48,093 bases of DNA from Magnetococcales bacterium (GTDB lineage Bacteria > Pseudomonadota > Magnetococcia > Magnetococcales > JADFXB01): contig JADFXB010000016.1 in NCBI GenBank assembly GCA_015233935.1, positions 1-48,093 of the forward strand, given 5' to 3'. The translations under genes and the position numbers were made by a program. Each line of letters starts with the position of its first letter. The first letter of the stretch is position 1. Shown here piece after piece: positions 32,514 through 41,062 of the stretch. The notes below the pieces were generated by a model. It made no database searches and had not been told where the DNA came from. It worked only from the letters and a program-made list of their open reading frames with translations.

Positions 32514-33415
32514 GGTTCCAGCTCCTGCCGACGATGGCCAAAATGGACATAAAGATCATCCAGGGTGGGGGGCAACAATTCCACATCGCTCACCCGTTTT
32601 CCCAGGGCGGTGATTTGGGCCAGGAGTTCCATTTTTTCCTCCACCGGACAGGTAAGTTCCACCCAGGTGGGTCCCAGCCGGGTGTGGGGCAGATGAAAAT
32701 CCATGCCTTCTTCCGAAAGGGTAAGGCGAATGCGCATGGGTAGGTTGGCTTGTTGGCGCAGTTGGCTGAGGGTGCCGAAGGCTTGCAGATGGCCTTGCCC
32801 CAAAATGGCCACCAGATCGGTGCGGGCTTCCAGTTCGGTCAGGATATGGGAGGAGAGGATTACCGTGGTCCCGTCGCTGGACAGGTCTCGAATGATGCGG
32901 AAAAATTCCTGCCGCAAAATGGGATCCAGACCGGTGGTGGGTTCATCCAGCAACAGCAGGCGGGGCTTGCCCAGCAGGGCTTGTGCCAGTCCCAGACGTT
33001 GTCGCATGCCTTTGGAGTAGGTTTTGACCCGCCGGTCTGCTGCGTGGGTGAGTCCCACTTGATCCAGCAGGTCGTCACATTGGGAGAGGGGTTGTTGTTT
33101 CAAGCGGGCAAAAAAGGTGAGGGTATCTCGCCCGGTCATTTCGTCGTAGAAGGAGACATTTTCCGGCAGATAGCCCAATTGATGGCGAAAGGACAAGGGG
33201 GCACCCGCCGGGGCCTGTCCCAATACTTGCAACGTGCCGCCGGTTGGTTTGATCAACCCCAGCATTAATTTCATGAAGGTGGTCTTACCCGCGCCGTTGT
33301 GACCCAGCAGAGCCAGACACACCCCGGCTGGCAGGGTCAAAGAGATACCATCCAGGGCACGATGGCGGGGATAGTGTTTGGTGATTCCTTTCACCACAAC
33401 CGCAACGTCGGTCAT
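32510..33415 (-). CDS. nosF: NosF, ABC ATPase of nitrous oxide reductase maturation
   Basis: This encodes 301 residues. Walker A is G-H-N-G-A-G-K-T-T, the signature region Y-S-K-G-M-R-Q-R-L-G-L-A-Q-A-L-L-G replaces canonical LSGGQ as is usual in NosF-type and other ABC-2 ATPases, and Walker B is L-L-L-D-E-P-T-T-G-L-D-P. The C-terminal 80 residues form a small extra domain. It is cytosolic and drives NosDFY. The upstream gap to nosD (389 bp) is unusually long for this operon and is filled by palindromes. Confidence 0.95.
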   Translation of the reverse strand: MTDVAVVVKGITKHYPRHRALDGISLTLPAGVCLALLGHNGAGKTTFMKLMLGLIKPTGGTLQVLGQAPAGAPLSFRHQLGYLPENVSFYDEMTGRDTLTFFARLKQQPLSQCDDLLDQVGLTHAADRRVKTYSKGMRQRLGLAQALLGKPRLLLLDEPTTGLDPILRQEFFRIIRDLSSDGTTVILSSHILTELEARTDLVAILGQGHLQAFGTLSQLRQQANLPMRIRLTLSEEGMDFHLPHTRLGPTWVELTCPVEEKMELLAQITALGKRVSDVELLPPTLDDLYVHFGHRRQELEP

Positions 33416-33804
33416 AAAATCCCTTTCTCATCCAATTTGGAAATCATCCTCTAATCTTTTAAACCATTAAAAAAAGGAGGGGGTCTGGGGGAGTTCATCT
33501 CCCCCAGGGTTTTGCCTTTTCCTAAATCGCCATCGTCCAAAATCAAGTATCCGCAAGAGCAGACCAAAATACTGAACGCCAAGTATGGCAAGACGATGGC
33601 GATGGGGTCCGGGGGCCGTGCCCCCGAATCCCACAAGGCCAGGAAATGTTGACATAAAAATCTTTTGCAGGGTTCCAAGGGACCATTATGGTCTTTGGCA
33701 AAGCGGCCTATAGGAGAAAACCTTGAGGGCTTTGCCCTCAAACTCCCACCAGGGGATCATGATGATCCCCTGGACCCCTGCAATGGTTAAGGCAAAAATA
33801 ATTT
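33416..33804. repeat. Cluster of four G/C-rich palindromes between nosD and nosF
   Basis: There is no gene here. Four hairpins are visible: CTGGGGGAG/CTCCCCCAG (33485-33507), CGGGGGC/GCCCCCG (33610-33626), TTGAGGGC/GCCCTCAA (33723-33741), and CCAGGGGATCAT/ATGATCCCCTGG (33749-33773). Spacing and style are those of a REP/BIME-type repeat unit. The 96-residue minus frame across it has the Pro/Arg-rich composition expected of chance reading of repeats. Such cassettes are normally multi-copy; this window has just one clear copy, so multi-copy status is an inference. It lies in the middle of the nos operon and could attenuate or protect the transcript. Confidence 0.7.
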
Positions 33805-35082
33805 TCACGGGTGGCTCGTTTCCGGTCCTTGTCGATGCGCAAGCGGCGGGGCCATGAGGGGCCAGGAATCCACCACCCCTCCCGGATAGAGGGCGGGAAA
33901 CTGGTTTTGGGCATAGCGCAAGGTTTCCATCACAGGGCTGGAAAGCAGCAGCTTGGCCAATGGATAGCTCCAGATCACCCGATCCACCAAATTATTGGGC
34001 CGATAGGCGGTATCGGCTACCCCATCGCCATTGAGGTCAAAGGCGGCGTTGTCGCTCCAATAGTTGCCCCGTTTGTCCTGGGACCATTCATAATAAACCG
34101 TCCCCGAATATTTTACCTGATTCTGATTGTTAATGAATGCATTGCCAAAAATGGTATTGCGTTCGGCTCCCCCACTGAAATGGATGCCGATGCCGCACCC
34201 TTCAAAATGGTTGTTGCGCAAAATATTGCGGGTGGAAAGATAGATGAAGGTACACTTTTCCTGGGTTTTCTTCACCACATTTTCCGCCACTTCCGAGCGG
34301 TGGGACGAGTGGAACATCAGGCCGTGTTCCCGGTCGTTGATGGAGACGTTGCGAAATACCTTGAGATTATCCGAATACATCAAGGCCAGTCCCACCGAAT
34401 TGTTCATGGAGAGATTGTCACTGACCTCATTGTTGTTGGCATACATGTAGTGGACGGCAAAGCGCAGATCGATAAATCGATTGCCGATGATGGTATTGCC
34501 ATGGGCAGAATGAATATAGATACCATCCCGTCCCCCTTTTACATCATTACGCAAAAAGCGGCTGCCGGAGGTATTCCAGACTTGCAGGGCGTTGCCCCGT
34601 TCGTTCATGCGCAAATCGTTGCGGTTGCGGATGATATTGTCTTGCACCAGGGCCTGGGCCGCCCCCTGCACCACAATGCCAAACATATTATTTATTATGC
34701 GATTTTTTTCCACCACCGGCTGACTGGCGGTTTTGGTCAAGTGGATGCCCGCATCCAGATCCGACTCCACAATGCCAGAACCCTGAACGGTCAGACCGCG
34801 CAAGGTGACATGGTCAGCCTCCACCAGGATGACGCTACCGCTTCCCTCTCCCTGAACGATGCTTTCCGGTTGGCCTTCCAGTGTAATGGCGGGGGTGCCA
34901 ATGACCACATTGCCCCGGTAGATGCCGGGTAAGAGACGAAGGGTGTCGCCGGAGGAGGCACTGGCCAAGGCTTTGGCCAGTGTCCCTTCACCGACGGGTA
35001 CTTCCAGAGTGGCGGACCAGGCGTGACTCCACCCCGTCACCAGCATGATCAACAGCATGGATAACGGGGTGAAGAGTGGCAT
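33805..35082 (-). CDS. nosD: NosD, periplasmic beta-helix maturation factor
   Basis: This encodes 425 residues from ATG 35082, 5 bp after the nosZ stop. Residues 1-24 form a signal peptide. The rest is a right-handed beta-helix with repeated short turns (G-I-H-L-T-K, N-R-I-I-N-N-M-F-G-I-V-V, N-T-I-I-G-N-R-F, N-E-V-S-D-N), then the NosD signature N-Q-V-K-Y-S-G-T-V-Y-Y-E-W-S and G-N-Y-W-S-D-N. NosD works in the periplasm with NosF and NosY to build the CuZ site of NosZ. The length is normal for the family. Confidence 0.95.
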   Translation of the reverse strand: MPLFTPLSMLLIMLVTGWSHAWSATLEVPVGEGTLAKALASASSGDTLRLLPGIYRGNVVIGTPAITLEGQPESIVQGEGSGSVILVEADHVTLRGLTVQGSGIVESDLDAGIHLTKTASQPVVEKNRIINNMFGIVVQGAAQALVQDNIIRNRNDLRMNERGNALQVWNTSGSRFLRNDVKGGRDGIYIHSAHGNTIIGNRFIDLRFAVHYMYANNNEVSDNLSMNNSVGLALMYSDNLKVFRNVSINDREHGLMFHSSHRSEVAENVVKKTQEKCTFIYLSTRNILRNNHFEGCGIGIHFSGGAERNTIFGNAFINNQNQVKYSGTVYYEWSQDKRGNYWSDNAAFDLNGDGVADTAYRPNNLVDRVIWSYPLAKLLLSSPVMETLRYAQNQFPALYPGGVVDSWPLMAPPLAHRQGPETSHP

Positions 35083-35087
35083 GGTTA

Positions 35088-36986
35088 TCAGGATTCCACC
35101 AGCATACGGCCTTGCATTTCCATGTGCAGGGCGTGGCAGAACCATTGGCAATAGTAGTACCACACACCAGGACGGTCGGCGCGGAAGGTGTGGGAGGCGT
35201 GGGCTTTGGGTCCAATCTCCATGCACACATTGTGGCCGATCAAGGTAAAGCCATGGGTGAGGTCGGAGACATCGTCCTGGTTGGAGACGATGACGGTGAC
35301 TTCCGAGCCTTTTTTGACGGTAAATTCGGTCATGCTGAAGGAGGGGGCTTGGGAGGTCATGTAGACCCGCACCTTGTTACCGTCGGTGATAATTTTGGAA
35401 TCGGTGCCCAGTTTAACCCCATCGGCTTTGGCCATGGCATGGAGATCGTCAAAGAGGGGATCGTTGGGATTATACACATCCACCGGTTTGATCTTGGAGC
35501 GATGGACGATGGTGGCATCGTGGGGTTCGGCGAAGGTGGGGCCGTCGTGCACCAGTTTCATTTCATCGCCGGAGATGTCGATCAATTGGTCATTTTCCGG
35601 TTTCAGGGGACCCACGTTGAGGAAGCGGTCCTTGGAAAATTTGCACAGGGCCACCAGCCATTTGCCATCGGCATCTTTGCTTTCGCCCATGGAGGCGTTG
35701 GTGTGACCCACCTGGTAGTGGACATCCAGTTTTTGCCGAATGGGGTTGACCTTTTCGCCTTTGAAGGCGCGAATGGCGTCGGCCACGTTCCATTTGACGA
35801 TTTGGCTGTCCAGGAAGACGGAGGTATAGGCGTTGCCGCGACCGTCAAAGGTGGTGTGCAGGGGGCCGAGACCGATTTCCGGCTCACCCACCACACAATC
35901 CCGCTCGCTGATTTTACCGGCGAATAGATCGTCCAGTTTGGCCCATTCCACGATGGTGACGGTGGGGGAGAGCTTGCCATTCAGCATCAGGTATTTGCCA
36001 TCCGGGGAGGCGTTGCAGCCGTGGGGGCTGTTGGGCACCGGGATGTAGCGGGTGAACTGGGATTTGGCTTCTTTGCGACCGTCCACCACGGGGATACCGC
36101 TGATCATGGTGGCTTTGCCCGCTTTCACGGCTTCTTCGATGGCTTTGATGTTGAAGAAGACGGCATGATCGGTGGGGGAGGCGGTCATTTCAGCGGTGGT
36201 GGTGCCCTCTTCCGAGTTGTAGCAGGTGGAGGCCACATATTTGCCACTGTAGTCGGCATCGTTGTTGTCCAGGTTGCCGCTCACCAAAACCTGCCAGGCC
36301 ACTTTCATGGTTTCCCCATCCACGGCGGTGAAGATGCCGGTATATTTTTTGGGATCCTTCATGTTGGTGCCGTCGTTGGGCAGGGGAATACGCATTTCGC
36401 TGTTGCAGAAGACGTAGCCGGTCTTGGGATAGCGTTGCAGGCGCAGGCCATGGATGGCATGGGCGTTGGGGATTTCCAGGACCTTGTCGGTCTTCATGAT
36501 ATCCAGGCGGATACGGGCGATGCGGGTATTGGCTTTGTCGTTGATGAACACATAACGTCCATCGTAGGAGCCTTCGGTGTAGGAGGGGCGGGGATGGTGG
36601 GTGTCACCATGATCAAAAGTAGTTTTGCCCTGTTTTTTCAAATATTCACGGGTTTCCGGGGTAAGGCCTTCGGAAAGAATTTTGATGCTTTCGTTGGTGG
36701 CACCCCAGCCGGTGGCACTTTCACGGTTGAAGACGGGAATGCGCATCAGCTCACGCATGGAGGGCAGGCCCAGCACACGCACTTCACCGGAGTGACCACC
36801 ACTCCAAAAGCCATAATATTCGTCCAACTGACCGGGAGGAACATCAGCCTTGCCGCCAGCAGCTCCAGAGGCTGCGGCTTGACTGGCACTCAGGACCGTG
36901 CCGCCACTTACGCTGGCCAAAGCGGCGATTTTGACACTGCCGCCCAAAAGATCACGCCGTGTCATGCCATTTTTTTCTTCACTCAT
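35088..36986 (-). CDS. nosZ: Nitrous oxide reductase NosZ, Tat-exported (clade I type)
   Basis: This encodes 632 residues from ATG 36986, behind GGGAGA. A Tat signal (T-R-R-D-L-L-G-G, 9-16) is present, as in clade I NosZ. The beta-propeller carries the CuZ histidines in D-T-H-H-P (His130-131), [27 protein letters not shown] and P-H-D-A-T-I-V-H. The C-terminal cupredoxin has the CuA motif [12 protein letters not shown], with Cys613, Trp615, Cys617, His621 and Met624 as ligands. The enzyme reduces N2O to N2 in the periplasm. No residue I checked is missing. An FNR-type box lies 109 bp upstream. Confidence 0.98.
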   Translation of the reverse strand: MSEEKNGMTRRDLLGGSVKIAALASVSGGTVLSASQAAASGAAGGKADVPPGQLDEYYGFWSGGHSGEVRVLGLPSMRELMRIPVFNRESATGWGATNESIKILSEGLTPETREYLKKQGKTTFDHGDTHHPRPSYTEGSYDGRYVFINDKANTRIARIRLDIMKTDKVLEIPNAHAIHGLRLQRYPKTGYVFCNSEMRIPLPNDGTNMKDPKKYTGIFTAVDGETMKVAWQVLVSGNLDNNDADYSGKYVASTCYNSEEGTTTAEMTASPTDHAVFFNIKAIEEAVKAGKATMISGIPVVDGRKEAKSQFTRYIPVPNSPHGCNASPDGKYLMLNGKLSPTVTIVEWAKLDDLFAGKISERDCVVGEPEIGLGPLHTTFDGRGNAYTSVFLDSQIVKWNVADAIRAFKGEKVNPIRQKLDVHYQVGHTNASMGESKDADGKWLVALCKFSKDRFLNVGPLKPENDQLIDISGDEMKLVHDGPTFAEPHDATIVHRSKIKPVDVYNPNDPLFDDLHAMAKADGVKLGTDSKIITDGNKVRVYMTSQAPSFSMTEFTVKKGSEVTVIVSNQDDVSDLTHGFTLIGHNVCMEIGPKAHASHTFRADRPGVWYYYCQWFCHALHMEMQGRMLVES

Positions 36987-37094
36987 TGCTTTCTCCCTTA
37001 TTTTGTTTAGCTTTTGTGCCGGGGGCCTGAATTGGCTTAATGTGGTTGCTACTCTCGGCACTGTGTATTTTCACACACGAGCAGGGACAATCCA

Positions 37095-37108
37095 TTGATC
37101 TGGATCAA
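37095..37108. promoter_or_regulatory. Perfect FNR/DNR-type box upstream of nosZ
   Basis: TTGAT-CTGG-ATCAA at 37095-37108 matches the FNR/DNR consensus exactly. It is centred about 115 bp upstream of the nosZ start, on the expected side. If a class II site, the transcription start would lie near 37060. Binding of an oxygen- or NO-sensing FNR-family regulator would activate the nos operon under low oxygen. Confidence 0.8.
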
Positions 37109-37146
37109 GCAGATGTAGAGATATTGCATGACAAACAGGGACGGTA

Positions 37147-38025
37147 TCAGGTGTTGGAAATGTCCTCCTGATTATCCAGGCGTGCAATGATGTTGGATAC
37201 ATAGCGTTGGGTGGATTGGGGAATCCTTTGGGGATTGTTTTCCAGATTGGTGGGACCCCAGTTGTAAGCGGTCAGAGCCAGTTTCAGGTCGCCATCGTAG
37301 CGTTCCAGGAGTCGTCGAACGTAGAGGGTTCCCCCCATGATGTTGTCCTCTGGGTGGAAGGGGCGTTGTACCCCCAGTGCCTTGGCGGTACGGGGCATAA
37401 GTTGCATCAGACCCATGGCCCCCTCTCTGGAACGGGCATGGGGATTAAAATGGCTTTCTTCGGCAATGATGGCGCGGATCAGCTCTTCGTTCACATCATG
37501 GGCTTCGGCAGCCTTTTGGATAATGCCATCATAGGGGGTTTTTTCCCGGGGGGGTGGCACCGGCACCGGTGGATTTTCCACCAGGGGTTGTGGTTGGCCA
37601 GCCTCTTGCGGGGAGGCGGTGGCGTCTGCCACCTGTTGGGTTTTGGGTGGACACTCTTCTTCCACCGGGGCCGAACCTTGACCAAACAGGCCAGCCACCA
37701 TGGTTGCCAGTTGATCCAATAATCCGGCTTCCACGGGCTGTTTGGGTATCTCGCAGTCGATCTCTTTGGCCAGAGGGGCATCTCCCCCCAACAATTGAGA
37801 AGTAGAAATATTGACTGCTGATGGTTGGGAATGGGGAGAATCCGTCATTGCATTGGCAACCCGTTCGCTGCCAATACCGGCAATCACCAGGTGATGAAAG
37901 TTCTCTCTTGCTGGTTGGCCAGAACTCTCCTTGGCTTGGAAAGCTTCGTGATGGTTGTCCACGCGCTCTGCTTCCAGACCGCCAAAACCAAATCGACTAT
38001 AACTGGTGCTTTGTGATATCAGCAT
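37147..38025 (-). CDS. Lytic transglycosylase (SLT domain)
   Basis: This encodes 292 residues from ATG 38025, with GGAG upstream. The C-terminal 120 residues are a soluble-lytic-transglycosylase domain: V-N-E-E-L-I-R-A-I-I-A-E-E-S-H-F-N with the catalytic Glu, then S-R-E-G-A-M-G-L-M-Q-L-M-P-R-T-A and A-L-T-A-Y-N-W-G-P. The first 170 residues are Pro/Gln/Ser-rich, with no clear signal peptide, which is unusual for an enzyme that must act on peptidoglycan; it may be exported by a flagellar or other specialised route, or the start may be further upstream. It cleaves the glycan strand to form anhydro ends. Confidence 0.88.
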   Translation of the reverse strand: MLISQSTSYSRFGFGGLEAERVDNHHEAFQAKESSGQPARENFHHLVIAGIGSERVANAMTDSPHSQPSAVNISTSQLLGGDAPLAKEIDCEIPKQPVEAGLLDQLATMVAGLFGQGSAPVEEECPPKTQQVADATASPQEAGQPQPLVENPPVPVPPPREKTPYDGIIQKAAEAHDVNEELIRAIIAEESHFNPHARSREGAMGLMQLMPRTAKALGVQRPFHPEDNIMGGTLYVRRLLERYDGDLKLALTAYNWGPTNLENNPQRIPQSTQRYVSNIIARLDNQEDISNT

Positions 38026-38107
38026 GGGAGCTGTCTCCTGTCAAGCCATGGGACCCTATCAGAGAACTCACATAAGCAACTTTCATGCCCTAACATAAGA
38101 GAGTATT

Positions 38108-38136
38108 AAAAAAGGCGGTGGTTTATCACCACCGCC
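38108..38136 (-). terminator. Intrinsic terminator of the NhaD-type gene
   Basis: On the minus strand GGCGGTGGT and ACCACCGCC (38114-38122, 38128-38136) form a 9-bp stem with a 5-nt loop, followed by T6 (38113-38108). It lies 22 bp after the antiporter's stop. Confidence 0.88.
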
Positions 38137-38157
38137 CGTAAATTCACCAAACCAGGC

Positions 38158-39504
38158 TCAATGGCCAGCGGTCTGACCGCTGGTCACCTCCACACCATTA
38201 TCGGTATGATACCGGTCGGCAGTGGGATGCCAGCCCACCAGATAGAGCATGACAAAAAAGCCGATGATATAACCCACCGTCACATGCCAACCATGGCGCA
38301 ACCACAACAGCACGGAACGGGATTCATGGAAGCGGTTGGAAATGGCCACTCCTGCCGAAGAACCAAACCAGATCATGGAACCCCCAAAACCCACCGTGTA
38401 GGCCAATACCCCCCAGTCATACCCACCCTGCTTGATGGCCAGGGCGGTGAGGGGAATGTTGTCAAATACTGCCGAGACAAAGCCCAGGGTGAAGGCGGTC
38501 TGCCAGGAGGCCACCGGCAGTTTTTCCACCGGCATCAGGGAGGCGCAGGTCACCAGAGAGAGCAGGAAGATGCTGCCCATGAAGGTTTCCGGCAACATTT
38601 CCCAGTTGGGACGACGAATGCCCGCCGACAACAGAATGGCGGCCACCACCGCCACCCCGATAAAGGGGAAGGAGTCGGAAATCTCATTGAACTTGATATT
38701 GATCACCAAGTTGACAGAGATGGCCATCACCAGAATAAAGCCCACAATGGCTACCCTGGCACCATCCACCTTGGCGTGAGCAGCCTCTTCCCCAGAAGAT
38801 ATGGGAGAATAGGCATGTTGTTGCAAGGCCGCAGGGATACCGCAGACAACAATGGCCACAACAGCGGCTGCATAAGCATGCAACACGGCTGCTGGAGAGA
38901 TACCGGCAATCCACATCATGGTGGTGGTGGTATCCCCCACCACGCTACCCGATCCCCCCGCATTGGAGGCGGCCACGATGGCGGCAATGTAGCCAATGTG
39001 CACCTTGCCACGAAACACCGTGGCCGCAATGGTGCCACCAATCAACGCCGCCGCAATGTTGTCCAGAAAGCTGGAGAGAACTGCAATCAGGATCAACAGC
39101 ACAAATCCGCCCAGCCAGCCTTCCGGTAAAAATTTGGGCAGTACATCCGGCACACCACTCTTTTCAAAATGGTCGGCCAACAGGGCAAAGCCCATGAGCA
39201 GACACAACAGATTGGCCAGGATTACCCATTCATGCTGGAAGTGCAATCCCAACCCCACCAGACCATCGCCATGTTTGAAGCCAGTGAATATAAACTTGTA
39301 GGCAATGATGGTGGCCAGACCGGTCAAGGCCACTTGCAGGGTATGACGATGAAACAAGGCTACTCCCACCAGGGTAGCGGCAAACAGGACGAAATCTACC
39401 GGAATTCCGGCAACCACCGGGCCTTCTTTGGCTGGTGCGGTGCTGGCCCACGAACTGAACGGGGTCAACAGAGTGCACACCAACAGGAATAAGGATGGAT
39501 TCAT
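38158..39504 (-). CDS. nhaD: NhaD-type Na+/H+ antiporter
   Basis: This encodes 448 residues from ATG 39504; the frame is open upstream, but that part lacks protein character. A signal-like hydrophobic start is followed by about 12 membrane spans. NhaD/ion-transporter superfamily motifs are visible: L-S-S-F-L-D-N-I-A-A-A-L-I-G, A-S-N-A-G-G-S-G-S-V-V-G-D-T-T-T-T-M-M-W, and a second half F-V-S-A-V-F-D-N-I-P-L-T-A-L-A with F-G-G-S-M-I-W-F-G-S-S-A-G-V-A-I. The paired D-N motifs are typical. It exchanges Na+ or Li+ for H+ across the inner membrane, which supports a saline or alkaline habitat. It ends in a good terminator. Confidence 0.9.
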   Translation of the reverse strand: MNPSLFLLVCTLLTPFSSWASTAPAKEGPVVAGIPVDFVLFAATLVGVALFHRHTLQVALTGLATIIAYKFIFTGFKHGDGLVGLGLHFQHEWVILANLLCLLMGFALLADHFEKSGVPDVLPKFLPEGWLGGFVLLILIAVLSSFLDNIAAALIGGTIAATVFRGKVHIGYIAAIVAASNAGGSGSVVGDTTTTMMWIAGISPAAVLHAYAAAVVAIVVCGIPAALQQHAYSPISSGEEAAHAKVDGARVAIVGFILVMAISVNLVINIKFNEISDSFPFIGVAVVAAILLSAGIRRPNWEMLPETFMGSIFLLSLVTCASLMPVEKLPVASWQTAFTLGFVSAVFDNIPLTALAIKQGGYDWGVLAYTVGFGGSMIWFGSSAGVAISNRFHESRSVLLWLRHGWHVTVGYIIGFFVMLYLVGWHPTADRYHTDNGVEVTSGQTAGH

Positions 39505-39709
39505 GGGTTTGGTTCCCTGTCCTAAGGTTGGGCTGTCTAACCAAAAACAGCCGATGCAAATTTTGCCATTGTGAGCGTAGCGGGATATAACACACGGTTG
39601 GCAGGCAGGGAAACGTGAAAAAAGATTGAATTTTATAGCCTTGAGTGGATAAAATTTTTTATTGTGTTGGCCATTATTCAGGAAAATCAATCAAAAGTTG
39701 CAGACAGTA

Positions 39710-39745
39710 CCCCCTGGAGAGAGGGACATTTTTCTCTCCAGGGGG
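39710..39745. terminator. 13-bp hairpin after the long GAPDH gene
   Basis: CCCCCTGGAGAGA (39710-39722) pairs with TCTCTCCAGGGGG (39733-39745) around a 10-nt loop. It follows the GAPDH-like gene (minus) by 9 bp. There is no T-run on the correct side, so it may act as a processing or stability hairpin. Confidence 0.55.
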
Positions 39746-39754
39746 CGAAAAAAA

Positions 39755-41023
39755 TTACAGCATGCGACCAGCTACCTGTACGGTCAGATCACCCAGCATG
39801 TTGGCATAACTGCCCAACTCATTGTCATACCAGCCATAAATCACCGCCTGAGTAACAGGAACCTGCAAAAGATGGGCGTGGGGTCCCAAAATATCCCGTG
39901 CCTCTTGGGAAAGTCCGGGAATCCGATCCAGATCAAACACGGAATAGGCGGTACGGGTATGGGTCTCCAAGGCTTCCACCACGGCGGCAGCACGGGGGAA
40001 GCCGATCATGTCGGAGGAGACATTCTGCTCTTCCGAATAGACCAGGCGACCTCCCATATCTGGATCCTGGGCCGCCTCCTGGTAGATGCGGTTGATCACC
40101 TGGCGATTGATGGCCCCTTCCATGTCACTGTTGCCATTGGCATCCAGATAATCGGCTTGCAAATTGACCGTCAGGATGATCAAGGAACCAGTGGAAACCG
40201 GCACCCGCACCGATTCCGCCATGAAGCCAATCTTGCTCATTTCAGGAATCACCAAAGAGAGGGCCTTGGCCGCCCCAGTGGTGGTGAGAATGACGTTGTT
40301 CATCACGCTGCGGGTTTTCCGCAAATCCTTGGCATTGGTGGCAGGCACCGAATCCAGAACTGTCTGGCTGCTGGTGGCGGCGTGCACGGTCACCATGGAG
40401 GCGGAAAGAATTTTATCCGCCGTAAAATGGTTCAACAGTGGCTTGACCAAAAAGGCCAAACAGGTGGTGGTGCAGGAGGCTGCCGAAATAATGTTATGAT
40501 TTTCAGGATCGATATCATCATGGTTGATGCCCATGATGGCGGTCATGGCATCCTTGGGCATGGACACCCCGGAGCCTTTAATCTTGAAGGGGGCGGACAG
40601 CAACACTTTTTCCGCCCCTGCCGCCAGGTGACCCCGCAAGGAACCCGTGGCCTGCTCAGCAGGCAGGGAGGGATCCAGAAAGGCCCCGGTGCAGTCAGCC
40701 ACCAAACGCACCCCATGATCCCGCCACCGAATTTCCGCCGGATTGCGATGTTGACGCAAAATACGCACCGGTATGCCGTTGATCACCATGGAGCCGCTGG
40801 CTTCATCCAACTGCTCAATCACCCGTCCCCCATGGCAACCATGTAAATATTGGGACAAATGGCCAAAGGTACTGTCTTTTTCAATGACCTGGGCCACATG
40901 TTCCAAACCGGTCCCCACGCCACGCCCCACATTGACGACGATTTCACTGAAATGTTTGCGGGCCACATGGTGCCACAGGGAAAGTTTGCCAATACGTCCC
41001 AGACCATTCAATCCAAGCTTCAT
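39755..41023 (-). CDS. Long-type glyceraldehyde-3-phosphate dehydrogenase
   Basis: This encodes 422 residues, longer than the usual 330. It opens L-G-L-N-G-L-G-R-I-G-K-L (NAD-binding glycine motif), and the active site reads S-A-A-S-C-T-T-T-C-L with the catalytic Cys intact and Thr in place of the usual Asn. The catalytic His is in V-T-V-H-A-A-T, followed by D-L-R-K-T-R-S-V-M-N-N-V-I-L-T-T-T-G-A-A-K-A, which I associate with the long bacterial GapB-like group found next to other GAPDHs. W-Y-D-N-E-L-G-S-Y closes it. It probably works in gluconeogenesis or on an alternative cofactor. It lies 39 bp after the PPDK-like gene and may be in the same operon. Confidence 0.9.
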   Translation of the reverse strand: MKLGLNGLGRIGKLSLWHHVARKHFSEIVVNVGRGVGTGLEHVAQVIEKDSTFGHLSQYLHGCHGGRVIEQLDEASGSMVINGIPVRILRQHRNPAEIRWRDHGVRLVADCTGAFLDPSLPAEQATGSLRGHLAAGAEKVLLSAPFKIKGSGVSMPKDAMTAIMGINHDDIDPENHNIISAASCTTTCLAFLVKPLLNHFTADKILSASMVTVHAATSSQTVLDSVPATNAKDLRKTRSVMNNVILTTTGAAKALSLVIPEMSKIGFMAESVRVPVSTGSLIILTVNLQADYLDANGNSDMEGAINRQVINRIYQEAAQDPDMGGRLVYSEEQNVSSDMIGFPRAAAVVEALETHTRTAYSVFDLDRIPGLSQEARDILGPHAHLLQVPVTQAVIYGWYDNELGSYANMLGDLTVQVAGRML

Positions 41024-41062
41024 GATTATCTCCTAGACAACGTCGCCGGTATCACCGGAGTG

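Noticed and set aside
33451-33741. A 96-residue minus-strand ORF between nosD and nosF
   Set aside because: It is read straight through the G/C-rich palindromes, has Pro/Arg-rich composition, and lacks a ribosome site.
33485-33773. The palindrome cluster as a CRISPR array
   Set aside because: The four palindromes differ from one another and are irregularly spaced, with no repeated direct unit.
37062-37075. TGTG-N6-CACA in the nosZ leader as a CRP-type site
   Set aside because: It misses the consensus TGTGA-N6-TCACA and lies near the predicted transcription start, so it more likely belongs to the -10 region.
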